From IMG/VR virus record IMGVR_UViG_3300035703_000212, positions 1 through 37,799 of that record: a stretch of 37,799 nucleotides of DNA; one strand, 5' to 3'. Both the position numbers and the translations under genes were made by a program. Of this stretch, positions 6,697-13,802 are shown piece by piece; the first letter of the stretch is position 1, and each line of letters opens with the position of its first letter. Source of the DNA: a virus. The notes under the pieces were generated by a model that was given only the letters and a program-made list of their open reading frames with translations, ran no database searches and was not told the DNA's origin.

Positions 6697-7562
6697 ACTG
6701 CATCGACCAAGTGGTAACTGATCGCTATGCCGCGTATCACGGCGACTGCGTTGAAGTGCTTAATGGCCTGCCCGACGCCAGCGTGGGTTATTCGATTTTC
6801 TCGCCGCCATTTGCCAGCCTGTACACCTACAGCAATAGCCCGCGAGACATGGGCAACGTGCGCGACGATGCCGAATTCTTCGCGCATTTCGATTTCCTGA
6901 TTGCCGAGCTGCGCCGCGTGATGAAGCCCGGCCGAAACATCAGCTTTCACTGCATGGACATGCCCAGCAGCAAAGAGCGCGACGGCGTCATCGGGCTGAA
7001 GGATTTTCCTGGCGACCTGCTGCGCGCTTTCCAGAAGCACGGCTTCATCTTCCACGCGAAGGTGACGATCTGGAAAGACCCTGTTACTGCCATGCAGCGC
7101 ACCAAGGCGCTGGGCCTGCTGCACAAGACCGTGCGCGAAAACGCTGCCATGTGCCGGATGGGCATCCCCGACTACCTTATCACCGTGCGGGCGCCTGGCG
7201 AGTGCGAGCGCGTCACGCACGGCGCCGAGTTTCCCGTCGATCTTTGGCAAAAGGTTGCTAGTCCTGTCTGGATGGATATCAACCCGTCAGACACCTTGCA
7301 ATACCGGAGCGCGAGAGAGCACGACGACGAGCGCCATATATGCCCGCTTCAGCTTGATGTGATTCGGCGCGGCGTGATGCTTTGGACGAACCCGGATGAC
7401 ATCGTGTTGTCGCCTTTCATGGGCATCGGCAGCGAGGGCTACGTGGCTTTGGAGATGCAAAGGCGCTTCATAGGGGCAGAGCTGAAGGCCAGTTATTACC
7501 AGCAGGCGATTGCCAACTTGGCAGCAGCCACCTTCAAGACGCAGGATTTGTTCGCAGCATGA
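6693..7562 (+). CDS. DNA methyltransferase, beta class (N4-cytosine or N6-adenine)
   Basis: This 289-residue protein is a SAM-dependent DNA methyltransferase. Motif IV SPPF (37-40) comes early, and motif I, SPFMGIGSEG, comes near residue 245. This permuted order defines the beta class. SPPF/SPPY is more usual in N4-cytosine enzymes, so N4-methylcytosine is the likelier product, though N6-adenine is possible. The last part (EMQRRFIGAELKASYYQQA) is the usual motif X/I helix. No cognate endonuclease is seen, so it is probably an orphan that protects phage DNA from restriction. It is coupled to the helicase upstream (ATGA). Confidence 0.88.
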   Translation: MNCIDQVVTDRYAAYHGDCVEVLNGLPDASVGYSIFSPPFASLYTYSNSPRDMGNVRDDAEFFAHFDFLIAELRRVMKPGRNISFHCMDMPSSKERDGVIGLKDFPGDLLRAFQKHGFIFHAKVTIWKDPVTAMQRTKALGLLHKTVRENAAMCRMGIPDYLITVRAPGECERVTHGAEFPVDLWQKVASPVWMDINPSDTLQYRSAREHDDERHICPLQLDVIRRGVMLWTNPDDIVLSPFMGIGSEGYVALEMQRRFIGAELKASYYQQAIANLAAATFKTQDLFAA

Positions 7563-7795
7563 CCACCCCCCGCCACTTCCCCGACATGCCCGCCGCCCCA
7601 CCGCCGCGCCGGCAGCTGCAGGGCCTGGACTACCAGGGCCGGCACCCCGAGGCCGCGCACGCCGCCACCGACATGGGCGTGGACCGCGACGATCTGGCCT
7701 GCGCCGCCGGCATCGTGCGCGCCGTCATCTGGGCGCTGCTGCTGTGGCTGGCCGGCACGCTCACCACGCTGGCTTTGCTGTGGGGTGCACCATGA
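7559..7795 (+). CDS. Membrane protein with one C-terminal helix
   Basis: This is a 78-residue protein with a proline-rich N-terminus and a hydrophobic stretch at about 50-76 (VIWALLLWLAGTLTTLALLW), probably one or two membrane passes. Start and stop overlap the neighbouring genes. No family recognised. Confidence 0.6.
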   Translation: MTTPRHFPDMPAAPPPRRQLQGLDYQGRHPEAAHAATDMGVDRDDLACAAGIVRAVIWALLLWLAGTLTTLALLWGAP

Positions 7796-8049
7796 CGCCC
7801 GACGAGCTGGCCGGCATCGAGCGGCAGATCGCCATGGACGCCGTGCGCTGCGACATCGAATGCCACGCGCTGCCCACCGTCTGCGGCGGGCAGAAGTGGT
7901 GGGACACCAGCGCCATGCTCAACGTGCGCGAACACGCGCCAGAGATCATCGACATGATGGTGCTGGCCCTGCGCTACGCCGACGAGATCGGGCTGATCCA
8001 ACGACACACATTTTGGCCCCACCTGGTGCGCTTCAAGGAGCCCGCATGA
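7792..8049 (+). CDS. Hypothetical 85-residue early protein
   Basis: Mostly helical acidic protein (MTPDELAGIERQIAMDAVRC...) with several cysteines and histidines in the first half (CDIECHALPTVC) that could bind metal. Translation is coupled on both sides by ATGA overlaps. No family recognised. Confidence 0.6.
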   Translation: MTPDELAGIERQIAMDAVRCDIECHALPTVCGGQKWWDTSAMLNVREHAPEIIDMMVLALRYADEIGLIQRHTFWPHLVRFKEPA

Positions 8050-8273
8050 AACGCGACACATGCCCGCCGGTGCTGACGGCGCTGCCGGATGACCCGGCCG
8101 ATGTCACCTACGTGGAGTGCCTGCTGCTCGGCCGGCCCGACCCGCTGGCGCGCGGCGCCGCTCTTGGACGCGCGCTCATCACGCCGTGCCATGCGGCCGA
8201 AGACGGCCTGGACGAGCTGCAGCGCCTGCGCCTGTATGCGGCGCTGATCGCCTTTTTTGCTCGGCGTGGCTGA
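8046..8273 (+). CDS. Hypothetical 75-residue early protein
   Basis: A small protein (MKRDTCPPVLTALPDD...) whose second half is a helical pair ending in LYAALIAFFARRG. Overlapping start and stop codons place it firmly in the early operon. No function recognised. Confidence 0.55.
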   Translation: MKRDTCPPVLTALPDDPADVTYVECLLLGRPDPLARGAALGRALITPCHAAEDGLDELQRLRLYAALIAFFARRG

Positions 8274-8361
8274 AAACAGCCTTGGGCCCGACGGCCGCGA
8301 AGCCATCGTCCAGACCATGCGCAACACGCCCGCCGCACGGGATCTGCTGCGGGTGCATTGA
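8266..8361 (+). CDS. Possible 31-residue peptide gene
   Basis: A GTG-started frame overlapping the end of the previous gene encodes a compact polar peptide (AENSLGPDGREAIVQTMRN...). It ends just before the next ATG and would fill the only gap in this otherwise gap-free operon. There is no clear ribosome site and no homology call, so this is tentative. Confidence 0.3.
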   Translation: MAENSLGPDGREAIVQTMRNTPAARDLLRVH

Positions 8362-8362
8362 T

Positions 8363-8734
8363 ATGGAGCTTCCGCACATCACGGTTGACTTGCTCAACAT
8401 CAAGCAGGTAAGACGCCTAGTACGCGAGCACAAGTCGCTACAGGACGCGCTGTTTCAGTCGCAAGAGGCTGCCAAGCGGCTGGCGGTGGCCAACGCCCTG
8501 CGCGACAACGTCATGGGCCGCATTGCCGTGGCCTGCTTCGGCGACGCCAACAACGTGCCCGACGAGCAGTGCGTGGCCGCCGTCGAGCGCCTGGCGCGCG
8601 TGGCCATTGCTGCGCGCGCCCTGGCTGCGCAGGCCGAGGAATACGAGCTGGACTGCGGCCTGGGCCGCGGCGCCCCCAACAGCTGGTGGGAAGACCTGGA
8701 CGAAGCACTGGACGAAGACGAGGCCACGTCATGA
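8363..8734 (+). CDS. Hypothetical 123-residue helical early protein
   Basis: A mainly alpha-helical protein with long alanine/leucine helices (VEKLARVAIAARALAA-like) and a very acidic C-terminus (WWEDLDEALDEDEATS). Acidic tails of this kind are seen in DNA-mimic or partner-binding phage proteins, but no family is recognised. The ATG at 8363 follows a TGA by one base, and the next gene overlaps by four. Confidence 0.55.
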   Translation: MELPHITVDLLNIKQVRRLVREHKSLQDALFQSQEAAKRLAVANALRDNVMGRIAVACFGDANNVPDEQCVAAVERLARVAIAARALAAQAEEYELDCGLGRGAPNSWWEDLDEALDEDEATS

Positions 8735-9009
8735 CCACAGACACCACACTCCCGCGGCACGCCAAGCCGGTGCGGCTGGAGATCAACAACAGCGGCTCCT
8801 GGAAGGTGCTGGGCCGCTTCGACGCCGCCGACGAGCTGCAGGCGAGCCTGGTGCTGGACGCCGCCGACGACATGGTGCGCGCGCTGCACAACAGCGAAGA
8901 CCCGAAGAACTGCCCTGCGCTGCGCGTGTCGGTGGACCCCATCACCGTGCTGCTGCGCTGGGACTTGGCCCGCGGCTGGCATGACGCGGCCAGCGGAAGG
9001 TCTGTCTGA
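8731..9009 (+). CDS. Hypothetical 92-residue early protein
   Basis: An alpha/beta protein with strand-like VRLEINNSGSWKVLGRF at the start, then a helix and a second strand pair (ALRVSVDPITVLLRWDL). Start and stop both overlap the neighbours. The repeated beta layout could be a small DNA- or protein-binding domain, but the family is not recognised. Confidence 0.55.
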   Translation: MTTDTTLPRHAKPVRLEINNSGSWKVLGRFDAADELQASLVLDAADDMVRALHNSEDPKNCPALRVSVDPITVLLRWDLARGWHDAASGRSV

Positions 9010-9440
9010 TGACCCGCAAGCGCTGCCACCGCCGCATCACCCTGCCCATGCCGCCGCGCGGCCTGAGGCCCAAGCTCGACCGCAGCCAGCTGCTCGACCT
9101 GAGCCTGGTGCATCTGCAGAACCTGGACGCGCTGGCCCGCGGCGGCGCCAACAGCGGCACGTTGTGGGAATGCGTGGCCGGCGCGCTCACGTGGTCGCGC
9201 GTGGCCCAGCTGCTGCAAGTGGGCGAGCCCGAGATGGCCGAGCAGCTGCACATGCTCGATGGCGTGGTGCAGCGCTTCCAGCGCACTGGGCGCATTGGGC
9301 TGTCGGGACCGGAGTATCAGCTGGCGCGGCTGGGCGTGGAGGTGATGGACGAGCTGGCGCGCATCACCGACCTGGCCACCGCCCAGGCCGCGGCGAATTG
9401 GAGTGAGGCGCGGATTGCAGCAATGGTGGGTAACGTTTGA
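9009..9440 (+). CDS. Hypothetical protein, last gene before the cassette array
   Basis: A 143-residue protein with a basic N-terminus and a long helical core (LLDLSLVHLQNLDALARGG; QLLQVGEPEMAEQLHMLDG). It is the last tightly coupled gene of the early operon. Its final codons and TGA lie inside the first attC-like site (9428-9488), so the cassette array begins exactly at the end of this gene. The true C-terminus may have been replaced when the array formed. No family is recognised; similar small helical proteins occur at the end of phage early operons. Confidence 0.6.
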   Translation: MTRKRCHRRITLPMPPRGLRPKLDRSQLLDLSLVHLQNLDALARGGANSGTLWECVAGALTWSRVAQLLQVGEPEMAEQLHMLDGVVQRFQRTGRIGLSGPEYQLARLGVEVMDELARITDLATAQAAANWSEARIAAMVGNV

Positions 9441-9488
9441 GCTGAGGGGCGCCGCCGTGCGGCGTCCCGCTCAAGCGAAGGGTTGGGC
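9428..9488 (-). repeat. attC-like site 1 (61 bp)
   Basis: Outer boxes are GGGTAAC (9428-9434) and GTTGGGC (9482-9488). The inner stem pairs GGGGCGCCGC with GCGGCGTCCC. The right arm has the extra base, as in the other sites. It overlaps the stop of the last phage early gene and belongs to the cassette to its right. Confidence 0.75.
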
Positions 9489-9516
9489 GCGGGTGAACGA
9501 AGCAAAGGACAGACGA

Positions 9517-9951
9517 ATGCTGAACTTGGAAGACCTGATGGCGCGCGGCAACTGCGCCAGCACGACGGCCACGACAGGCCCGACGCTGACCGCGAGCGGC
9601 CTGATTAAGCAGATGCAGCGCGTGCGCCGGATGATTGACCTGGCCGAAGCCGGGCGCATTGCTCCGAGCGGCCCGCTGCAAGTGCGCGAGAGCCCGATGG
9701 CGTTGCAGGCGGTGCCGGTGAAACGCCACAAGAAGCGGCGCAACCAGACCGAGGCGTACCACCGGCGCGTGCAGAAGAAATGGACCAAGCGCCACGGCAC
9801 GAAGCAGGTTCCCGCCGCGTACATGATCGACAACAGCGTGATCGGCGGCTATGGGCAGACGCTGGTGGCGCACCCTTCAATCGTGGCCCGCCTGAAGCGC
9901 CCTAACGCCAGGTTAGCCGCCACCCCACACTGGCGGCATGCAAAGGATTGA
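9517..9951 (+). CDS. Cassette ORF 1, hypothetical basic protein
   Basis: A 144-residue protein with a helical first half and a strongly basic middle (KRHKKRRNQTEAYHRRVQKKW). It probably binds nucleic acid. The tail resembles a short phage structural or DNA-binding protein (AAYMIDNSVIGGYG). I chose the ATG at 9517 because AAAGGAC stands upstream; an in-frame GTG at 9493 is possible. The frame runs through the degenerate attC-like site 2 and stops in its loop, overlapping the next start by one base. No family recognised. Confidence 0.6.
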   Translation: MLNLEDLMARGNCASTTATTGPTLTASGLIKQMQRVRRMIDLAEAGRIAPSGPLQVRESPMALQAVPVKRHKKRRNQTEAYHRRVQKKWTKRHGTKQVPAAYMIDNSVIGGYGQTLVAHPSIVARLKRPNARLAATPHWRHAKD

Positions 9952-9972
9952 TGATGGACAACCAAGTTACTG
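9900..9972 (-). repeat. Degenerate attC-like site 2
   Basis: The left arm (CCCTAACGCCAGGTTAGCC) closely matches the left arm of site 5. The right arm (CAACCAAGTTACTG) has only a weak outer box. A stem GCCGCCA / TGGCGGC lies inside. The following start codon is in the loop, as in sites 4-7 and 9-11. It may be inactive. Confidence 0.4.
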
Positions 9973-10268
9973 TTCTGCCGGATGGCAGCGCGTTTGCCAC
10001 CGCAAGCTGGCCGCTGCCGAAAGACCACTGGCTGTATGCGCCGCGTGGCGATTGGGACAGCGCCCGCGATGAGTACGCGGAATGCCCGCTGCCGATCTTG
10101 ACCAACGCACAGCGCCAGGCCGTGACCGCTGCCGCGCGCTACGCCATCCGGGGCGCGACGATGTGCGGGCAGGAACAGGACTTCGACCCGGACGCGCTGG
10201 TGCTGAACCTGTGCTACGCCCTGTGCGGGCCGGCTGGTGGCGCGCTGCTGCCGGCTGATGGCGGCTAA
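9951..10268 (+). CDS. Cassette ORF 2, hypothetical protein
   Basis: A 105-residue acidic alpha/beta protein (MMDNQVTVLPDGSAFATASWPLPKDHWLYAP...) with a cysteine-containing C-terminal half. AAAGG precedes the tandem ATGs. The stop TAA is supplied by the left R box of attC site 3 (GGCTAAC), a feature shared by seven cassettes here. No function recognised; it resembles phage-borne proteins more than resistance cassettes. Confidence 0.65.
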   Translation: MMDNQVTVLPDGSAFATASWPLPKDHWLYAPRGDWDSARDEYAECPLPILTNAQRQAVTAAARYAIRGATMCGQEQDFDPDALVLNLCYALCGPAGGALLPADGG

Positions 10269-10331
10269 CGTTGGAGCTAAGCGGGGCGGCACGGTACTCC
10301 GTGACGACTCCGCTTGAGCGAACAGTTAGGC
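10263..10331 (-). repeat. attC-like site 3 (69 bp)
   Basis: Boxes are GGCTAAC (10263-10269) and GTTAGGC (10325-10331). L boxes are GCTAAGCGG on the left and CCGCTTGAGC on the right; the right arm has the extra base. The loop is short and holds no start codon. Confidence 0.85.
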
Positions 10332-10442
10332 GTGGTTTCGAAGCGTGACACTGCGGCGCGGACTGGAAGCGGATGCCGTACCCGGCATGCGCGTTGTGTG
10401 TTGGAGCCTCTGCGCAGCAGGGGCGCTTAAAGGAGAGCAAGC

Positions 10443-10634
10443 ATGTACGAAGACTGGAACACCGAAGAGTTCTTCAAGCGCTTCAAGATCATCTGCCTGA
10501 AGTGCGGCAGCGATGACGTGAAGATCAGCGGCGACCAAGGGTGGGGCGGCACCGATGTGACGGCGGGCGACCCGGCCACGCTGGCGATTGGCTGCAACGC
10601 CTGCAAGCAGAACGACTTTGACTTCAGCGCCTAA
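10443..10634 (+). CDS. Cassette ORF 3, small zinc-ribbon protein
   Basis: A 63-residue protein with two CxxC knuckles (CLKCGSDD near residue 18 and CNACKQ near residue 53) forming a probable zinc ribbon, with an acidic N-terminus. AAAGGAGAGC gives a strong ribosome site 5-12 bases before the ATG. The stop TAA lies in the R box of attC site 4. About 110 bp of apparently non-coding leader separate it from site 3; this could hold a promoter, but I see no clear hexamers. Confidence 0.75.
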   Translation: MYEDWNTEEFFKRFKIICLKCGSDDVKISGDQGWGGTDVTAGDPATLAIGCNACKQNDFDFSA

Positions 10635-10724
10635 CGTCGGCGTTGAGCCGACCGCGCGGCAAAGGAAAGACGATGGACGATGACGCAACGCCGCGCGAGG
10701 TCGGCTCGAACGGCCCGGTTAGGC
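10629..10724 (-). repeat. attC-like site 4 (96 bp), start codon in loop
   Basis: Boxes are GCCTAAC (10629-10635) and GTTAGGC (10718-10724). Arms pair GTTGAGCCGACC with GGTCGGCTCGAAC, the right having an extra base. The loop carries AAAGGAAAG and the ATG of the next gene (10673). Confidence 0.85.
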
Positions 10725-11014
10725 CGCTTCGGTGGTTGTGCCAGTCGTGCGACTGGACAGGCGACGACGGCGAACTGCTGCGAGCGCCGAGTCCGTTTGA
10801 CGCCAGCGACACGATTGTCGGATGCCCGAAGTGCAAGGCGGTGGAGGACATCGCCAATGCTTGCGACGAGCCCGGCTGCACGCGCGAGGCAACGTGCGGA
10901 TTTCCAGATCCAGGCGGCTACCGCAGGACGTGCGGCGAACACTTCAAGTGGTGGGATGAGCGGCCTAACGCTAGGTTGAGCCGACAAGGAGGCGCAGATG
11001 ACGACCGCAAATGA
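10673..11014 (+). CDS. Cassette ORF 4, multi-cysteine zinc-binding protein
   Basis: A 113-residue protein whose first 15 residues are encoded by the loop and right arm of its own attC. The body has several cysteine pairs (CQSCDWTGDDGE, CPKCKAVE, CDEPGCTREATC and TCGEHF), consistent with two small zinc fingers. AAAGGAAAG lies upstream of the ATG. The frame does not use the TAA in the next R box; it crosses site 5 and stops at 11014, overlapping the next gene by 17 bp. No named family. Confidence 0.7.
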   Translation: MDDDATPREVGSNGPVRPLRWLCQSCDWTGDDGELLRAPSPFDASDTIVGCPKCKAVEDIANACDEPGCTREATCGFPDPGGYRRTCGEHFKWWDERPNARLSRQGGADDDRK

Positions 11015-11061
11015 GACAACGCAGCCAGCCGACGAAGGTCGGCTCGAACCGACAGTTAGGC
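10963..11061 (-). repeat. attC-like site 5 (99 bp), start codon in loop
   Basis: Boxes are GCCTAAC (10963-10969) and GTTAGGC (11055-11061). Arms pair GTTGAGCCGAC with GTCGGCTCGAAC, the extra base being on the right. AAGGAGG and the ATG at 10998 lie in the loop. It is identical to site 10. Confidence 0.85.
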
Positions 11062-11384
11062 CGCAGATTGTGCTGCCTGACATGTGCAAGACACACCAGA
11101 CGCTACTGGTGCGACAGTGCGGCTATGGCCCGGAAGACCCGTGGCGGGCGCTACTGATTGCGACCCAAATCGCGCTCTTCCAGGGCGCCACGGCAGACCC
11201 GAAGGTGCATGCCGAGACGAGCGGGCAAGTCGAAAACCTGAGCGGCCTCGGCTGCCTTGCGTGCCGCAAGCCCGACCTGTTCGGCGCGCTGGTGGACAAG
11301 GTACAGAAGACGTTCCCACGCGATGCGCACATCGGCGTCATCAAGTCGCTGGGCGAGCGCTGGGTGGCTGATGCTGCTGCCTAA
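10998..11384 (+). CDS. Cassette ORF 5, hypothetical protein (copy 1)
   Basis: A 128-residue protein. The first 22 residues (MTTANETTQPADEGRLEPTV) come from the attC loop and right arm. The folded part probably begins at PQIVLPDMCKTHQTLLVRQC and continues as a mixed helix protein with a CxxC-like LGCLACRKPD. A strong AAGGAGG precedes the ATG. The TAA stop is in the R box of site 6. An identical second copy lies at 13739. The cysteine and histidine pattern suggests metal binding; function unknown. Confidence 0.75.
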   Translation: MTTANETTQPADEGRLEPTVRPQIVLPDMCKTHQTLLVRQCGYGPEDPWRALLIATQIALFQGATADPKVHAETSGQVENLSGLGCLACRKPDLFGALVDKVQKTFPRDAHIGVIKSLGERWVADAAA

Positions 11385-11481
11385 CGTTCGAGCTAACCGG
11401 GAGCCAACAGCGTGAGCGAACCTGTAAGAAAAGCTGAGGAGTTGCCCGCTGTTGGCTCTCCGGTTGAGCGAGGGGTTGGGC
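11379..11481 (-). repeat. attC-like site 6 (103 bp), start codon in loop
   Basis: Boxes are GCCTAAC (11379-11385) and GTTGGGC (11475-11481). Arms are GCTAACCGGGAGCCAACAG and CTGTTGGCTCTCCGGTTGAG; the right arm has two extra bases. The GTG of the next gene (11412) is in the loop. Confidence 0.85.
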
Positions 11482-11804
11482 GGCTGGAGCCGGAGCGCGC
11501 AAGTGCTTGCGGACTGACAGAGTGCCAGGGCAAGCCCATGTGCCCGCGATGCGAGCGCTGGAAAGCCCGCGACGACGGCATGCCGGGCGACCCCGACGAA
11601 CGCCACTTGCGCCGGCTGCTGGCGCTGTACGTCGCTATGCCGCTGACCTACTTTGACGACGGCGAGGCAAGCGGCTGGGAGAAGGGCATCAGCATTGACT
11701 TCATGCGCGAACCCGTGGTAGACATTGACGCCAAGCTGCACGCGCTGGGTGTTGCACGGGCCGAGCGCCTGAAGACGCCCAACGTTCGAGGTAAGCAGCC
11801 ATGA
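11412..11804 (+). CDS. Cassette ORF 6, hypothetical protein
   Basis: A 130-residue protein with a GTG start in the attC loop. The first part is attC-encoded (EELPAVGSPVERGVGRLEPE). A cysteine pair follows (CQGKPMCPRCERW), then a conserved-looking helical region (PDERHLRRLLALYVAMPLTYFDDGE). Ribosome binding is weak (GGAG 9 bases upstream). An internal start cannot be excluded. It crosses the left box of site 7, which lacks TAA, and stops overlapping the next ATG. No family recognised. Confidence 0.6.
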   Translation: MSEPVRKAEELPAVGSPVERGVGRLEPERASACGLTECQGKPMCPRCERWKARDDGMPGDPDERHLRRLLALYVAMPLTYFDDGEASGWEKGISIDFMREPVVDIDAKLHALGVARAERLKTPNVRGKQP

Positions 11805-11876
11805 CCGGCGAGACACTGTTTGCAGACGCCCAGGCGCAGGCCGCCGGGCATGGTCTGCTTGACCGAGGGGTTGTGC
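11777..11876 (-). repeat. attC-like site 7 (100 bp), start codon in loop
   Basis: Boxes are GCCCAAC (11777-11783) and GTTGTGC (11870-11876). Arms GGTAAGCAGCCATG and CATGGTCTGCTTGACC pair, the right arm with two extra bases. Unusually, the ATG at 11801 lies in the paired arm. Confidence 0.8.
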
Positions 11877-12520
11877 CGCCGGTGGAGGTGGCGGTGCTGT
11901 TTGCGCGCCAGGACAGCGTATACAAGACGCTGCCGGGATGCGAGGTGTACGACATGGAGCGCGACGCCCGCACCTACGATGGCCCGTGGCCGGTGGTGGC
12001 GCACCCGCCCTGCCGCGCGTGGGGAAGGCTGCGGCAGTTTGCGAACCCACGCCCCGATGAGCGCAACCTTGCACGCTTGGCTGTGGCCCTGGTGCGTGAG
12101 TTTGGCGGCGTGCTGGAACACCCGGTGGGCAGCACGCTATGGCCGGCGCAGAGGCTTCCGCGACCTGGTGAACGCGACCAGTGGGGCGGCTGGACGCTTG
12201 CCGCGCCGCAGCAGTGGTGGGGGCACAAGGCCGAGAAGGCGACGTGGTTCTACGTGGTGGGCTGCGAGCCGCGCGACCAGCCGACGATGCCACTGGTGCT
12301 GGGCGAAGCCGAGTACGTGGTGCAGAGCCGAAAGCGCCAGGACTACCGCCCGCACATCACGAAGGCCGAACGCGAGCACACCCCCCCCGAGCTGGCTGAA
12401 TGGCTGGTGCGCCTTGCGTTGGCGTGCGGCAAGCGGCACAACGTTCGAGCTAAGCGGGCCGCCGAAGGCGGTCCGCTTGAGCGACCAGTTATGCCCGCGT
12501 TGAACGAAGCCAAGGAATGA
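11801..12520 (+). CDS. Cassette ORF 7, conserved phage-type hypothetical protein
   Basis: A 239-residue protein with motifs I recognise from hypothetical proteins of many phages and prophages: VAVLFARQDSVYKTLPG, PVVAHPPCRAWGRLRQFA, GGVLEHPVGSTLW, GGWTLAAPQQWWGH and ITKAEREHTPPELAEWLV. Function is not established. VAHPPCRAWG faintly recalls the PPC loop of cytosine methyltransferases, but no SAM motif is evident. The first 25 residues come from attC site 7, and the last 28 are read through site 8 to a stop at 12520. Its presence as a cassette links the array to phage cargo rather than antibiotic resistance. Confidence 0.8.
   Translation: MTGETLFADAQAQAAGHGLLDRGVVPPVEVAVLFARQDSVYKTLPGCEVYDMERDARTYDGPWPVVAHPPCRAWGRLRQFANPRPDERNLARLAVALVREFGGVLEHPVGSTLWPAQRLPRPGERDQWGGWTLAAPQQWWGHKAEKATWFYVVGCEPRDQPTMPLVLGEAEYVVQSRKRQDYRPHITKAEREHTPPELAEWLVRLALACGKRHNVRAKRAAEGGPLERPVMPALNEAKE
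12436..12494 (-). repeat. attC-like site 8 (59 bp)
   Basis: Boxes are GCACAAC (12436-12442) and GTTATGC (12488-12494). L boxes are GCTAAGCGG and CCGCTTGAGC with an inner GCCGCC stem. It is a compact, classical site of 59-base-element length. Confidence 0.9.
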
Positions 12521-12524
12521 CGCT

Positions 12525-13355
12525 GTGGAAACCTACAAATTTGGGACCAAGAACAACTGGCGCAAGTGGCTGTGGAACCGCATCACAGAGCGACTTCATG
12601 TGCCGGTGAGGAATGCGCTTGTTTTGTACATGGGCGCCGCAGAAGACCTGGACCGCGCCGAAGCGCTGCGCAGAGGCTTTACCAATACGAACCTGATTCA
12701 TGTGGACAGAGACGCGAAGGTGACGGCTGCGGTTCGGCGTGCCGGCGGCCTGGGCGTGACCGGCGACTTCTTCGAGGTGGTTCGATGCTGGCCGCAGCGT
12801 CACAGCATCGACGTTGTTCTCGGAGACTTTTGCAATGGCCTCACCGCCAACAATTGGACGGGCGTGGTGCAGCTTCCGCTGTGGCGCCAATGCAGAGAGT
12901 CTGTGTTTGCTTTCAACTTGCTCAGGGGCCGCGACCCAGCGACAAACGAGTGGCGGGCGATGTGGCAGAAAGGGCATGAGAAGGACACCAAGCACCGCGT
13001 CCAGATTTGCGCGACAGAGCAGGTTGTCGTTTGTCGAGGGCTGGTGACCGGGGCTTACGCCATGGCGGCCGGCGGCAAACTCGCGCAGAGCGAAGATCCC
13101 TTGCGGTTGGCGGCGCACGCTGCCGACCTGGCGAAGTCATGGCCGGCGGCCAAGTACAGCGAACGCGACTACCGCAGCACTGCTTTTCAGACCTTCGACT
13201 CCGGCGTGTGGATCTCCCCCTATCGCGGCTTGGACGGCCTTGACTGGACGCACGTTGACCAGTCTCTGGCTGAAACGGTGGAGCAGAACCCACTGCGCCG
13301 GCAGATCGCCGCGGTGCGAGCGCACCACACGCGCCGCACACACCTTAGGGCATAA
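12525..13355 (+). CDS. Cassette ORF 8, Rossmann/methyltransferase-like protein, paralogue A
   Basis: A 276-residue protein with a GTG start behind AAGGA. It is clearly related to cassette ORF 12. Shared blocks are W-R-x-x-LWN near the start, ALVLYMGAAEDLDRAEAL, GFTNTNLIHVDRD, VTGDFFEV, DVVLGDFCNGLT, FNLLRGRDPA, YRSTAFQTFDS, and a C-terminal RQIAAVRAHHTRR. A hydrophobic strand-glycine loop, an acidic residue at the end of the next strand, then GD and a strand ending in D match the order of motifs I-IV in class I SAM methyltransferases. The enzyme call is inference only. The TAA stop is in the R box of site 9. Confidence 0.7.
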   Translation: METYKFGTKNNWRKWLWNRITERLHVPVRNALVLYMGAAEDLDRAEALRRGFTNTNLIHVDRDAKVTAAVRRAGGLGVTGDFFEVVRCWPQRHSIDVVLGDFCNGLTANNWTGVVQLPLWRQCRESVFAFNLLRGRDPATNEWRAMWQKGHEKDTKHRVQICATEQVVVCRGLVTGAYAMAAGGKLAQSEDPLRLAAHAADLAKSWPAAKYSERDYRSTAFQTFDSGVWISPYRGLDGLDWTHVDQSLAETVEQNPLRRQIAAVRAHHTRRTHLRA

Positions 13356-13470
13356 CCGGTCGAGCTAACCTGGACCTAACAGCGCGAGGACCACATGAGT
13401 GACGACAACGTACCGCACGACCCCAACAACCGGCCCGCTGTTGGGGATCAGGTTGAGCGCCGTGTTAGGC
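13350..13470 (-). repeat. attC-like site 9 (121 bp), start codon in loop
   Basis: Boxes are GCATAAC (13350-13356) and GTTAGGC (13464-13470). Arms GCTAACCTGGACCTAACAG and CTGTTGGGGATCAGGTTGAG pair, the right arm with the extra base. The loop contains GAGGA and the ATG at 13395. Confidence 0.85.
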
Positions 13471-13709
13471 GCTCGGTTCCGAAGCGCGCAACGGCTCGCA
13501 TGACGCTGAAAGACTTTGCCACGATGGCGGGCGTAACCGTGGAGCGCTGCGACAAGGAGTGGGGCGGGACGTGGGCATACAAGACCGCCGACAACCCGCG
13601 CTGCACATTCTGCGGCCACCGCACAGAGAAAGCACTGTACCGGGCTTGGGCCGAAGACACATTCGGCAAGGCGGCATGCAAGGCGCTGGCCAAACTGTTG
13701 AGCGCCTAA
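13395..13709 (+). CDS. Cassette ORF 9, small protein with CxxC motif
   Basis: A 104-residue protein. The first 25 residues are attC-encoded (PAVGDQVERRVRR). The body reads MTLKDFATMAGVTVERCDKEWGG and then CTFCGHRTEKALYRAW, a helix plus a one-knuckle metal site. An internal ATG at 13500 could be the original start, but GAGGA favours 13395. The TAA stop is in the R box of site 10. No family recognised. Confidence 0.65.
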   Translation: MSDDNVPHDPNNRPAVGDQVERRVRRSVPKRATARMTLKDFATMAGVTVERCDKEWGGTWAYKTADNPRCTFCGHRTEKALYRAWAEDTFGKAACKALAKLLSA

Positions 13710-13802
13710 CGCTAGGTTGAGCCGACAAGGAGGCGCAGATGACGACCGCAAATGAGACAACGCAGCCAGCCGACGAAGGTCGGCTCGAACCGACAGTTAG
13801 GC
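13704..13802 (-). repeat. attC-like site 10 (99 bp), identical to site 5
   Basis: Boxes are GCCTAAC (13704-13710) and GTTAGGC (13796-13802). It forms the left part of the duplicated cassette and carries AAGGAGG and an ATG in the loop. Confidence 0.85.

Larger units (their letters stand above)
10963..11387 (+). repeat. Duplicated cassette, copy 1 (425 bp)
   Basis: By eye this segment is identical to 13704-14128. It starts at the first base of one R box and ends two bases past the next R box, so it consists of an attC plus the gene to its right. The downstream attC sites of the two copies differ. Confidence 0.9.

Noticed and set aside
11151-12293. A 380-codon open frame on the minus strand across the array
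   Set aside because: It would give attC-canonical gene direction, but the translation is low-complexity and Pro/Ala/Arg-rich, spans two attC sites and opposes plus-strand ORFs with recognisable motifs and ribosome sites. It is a high-GC shadow.
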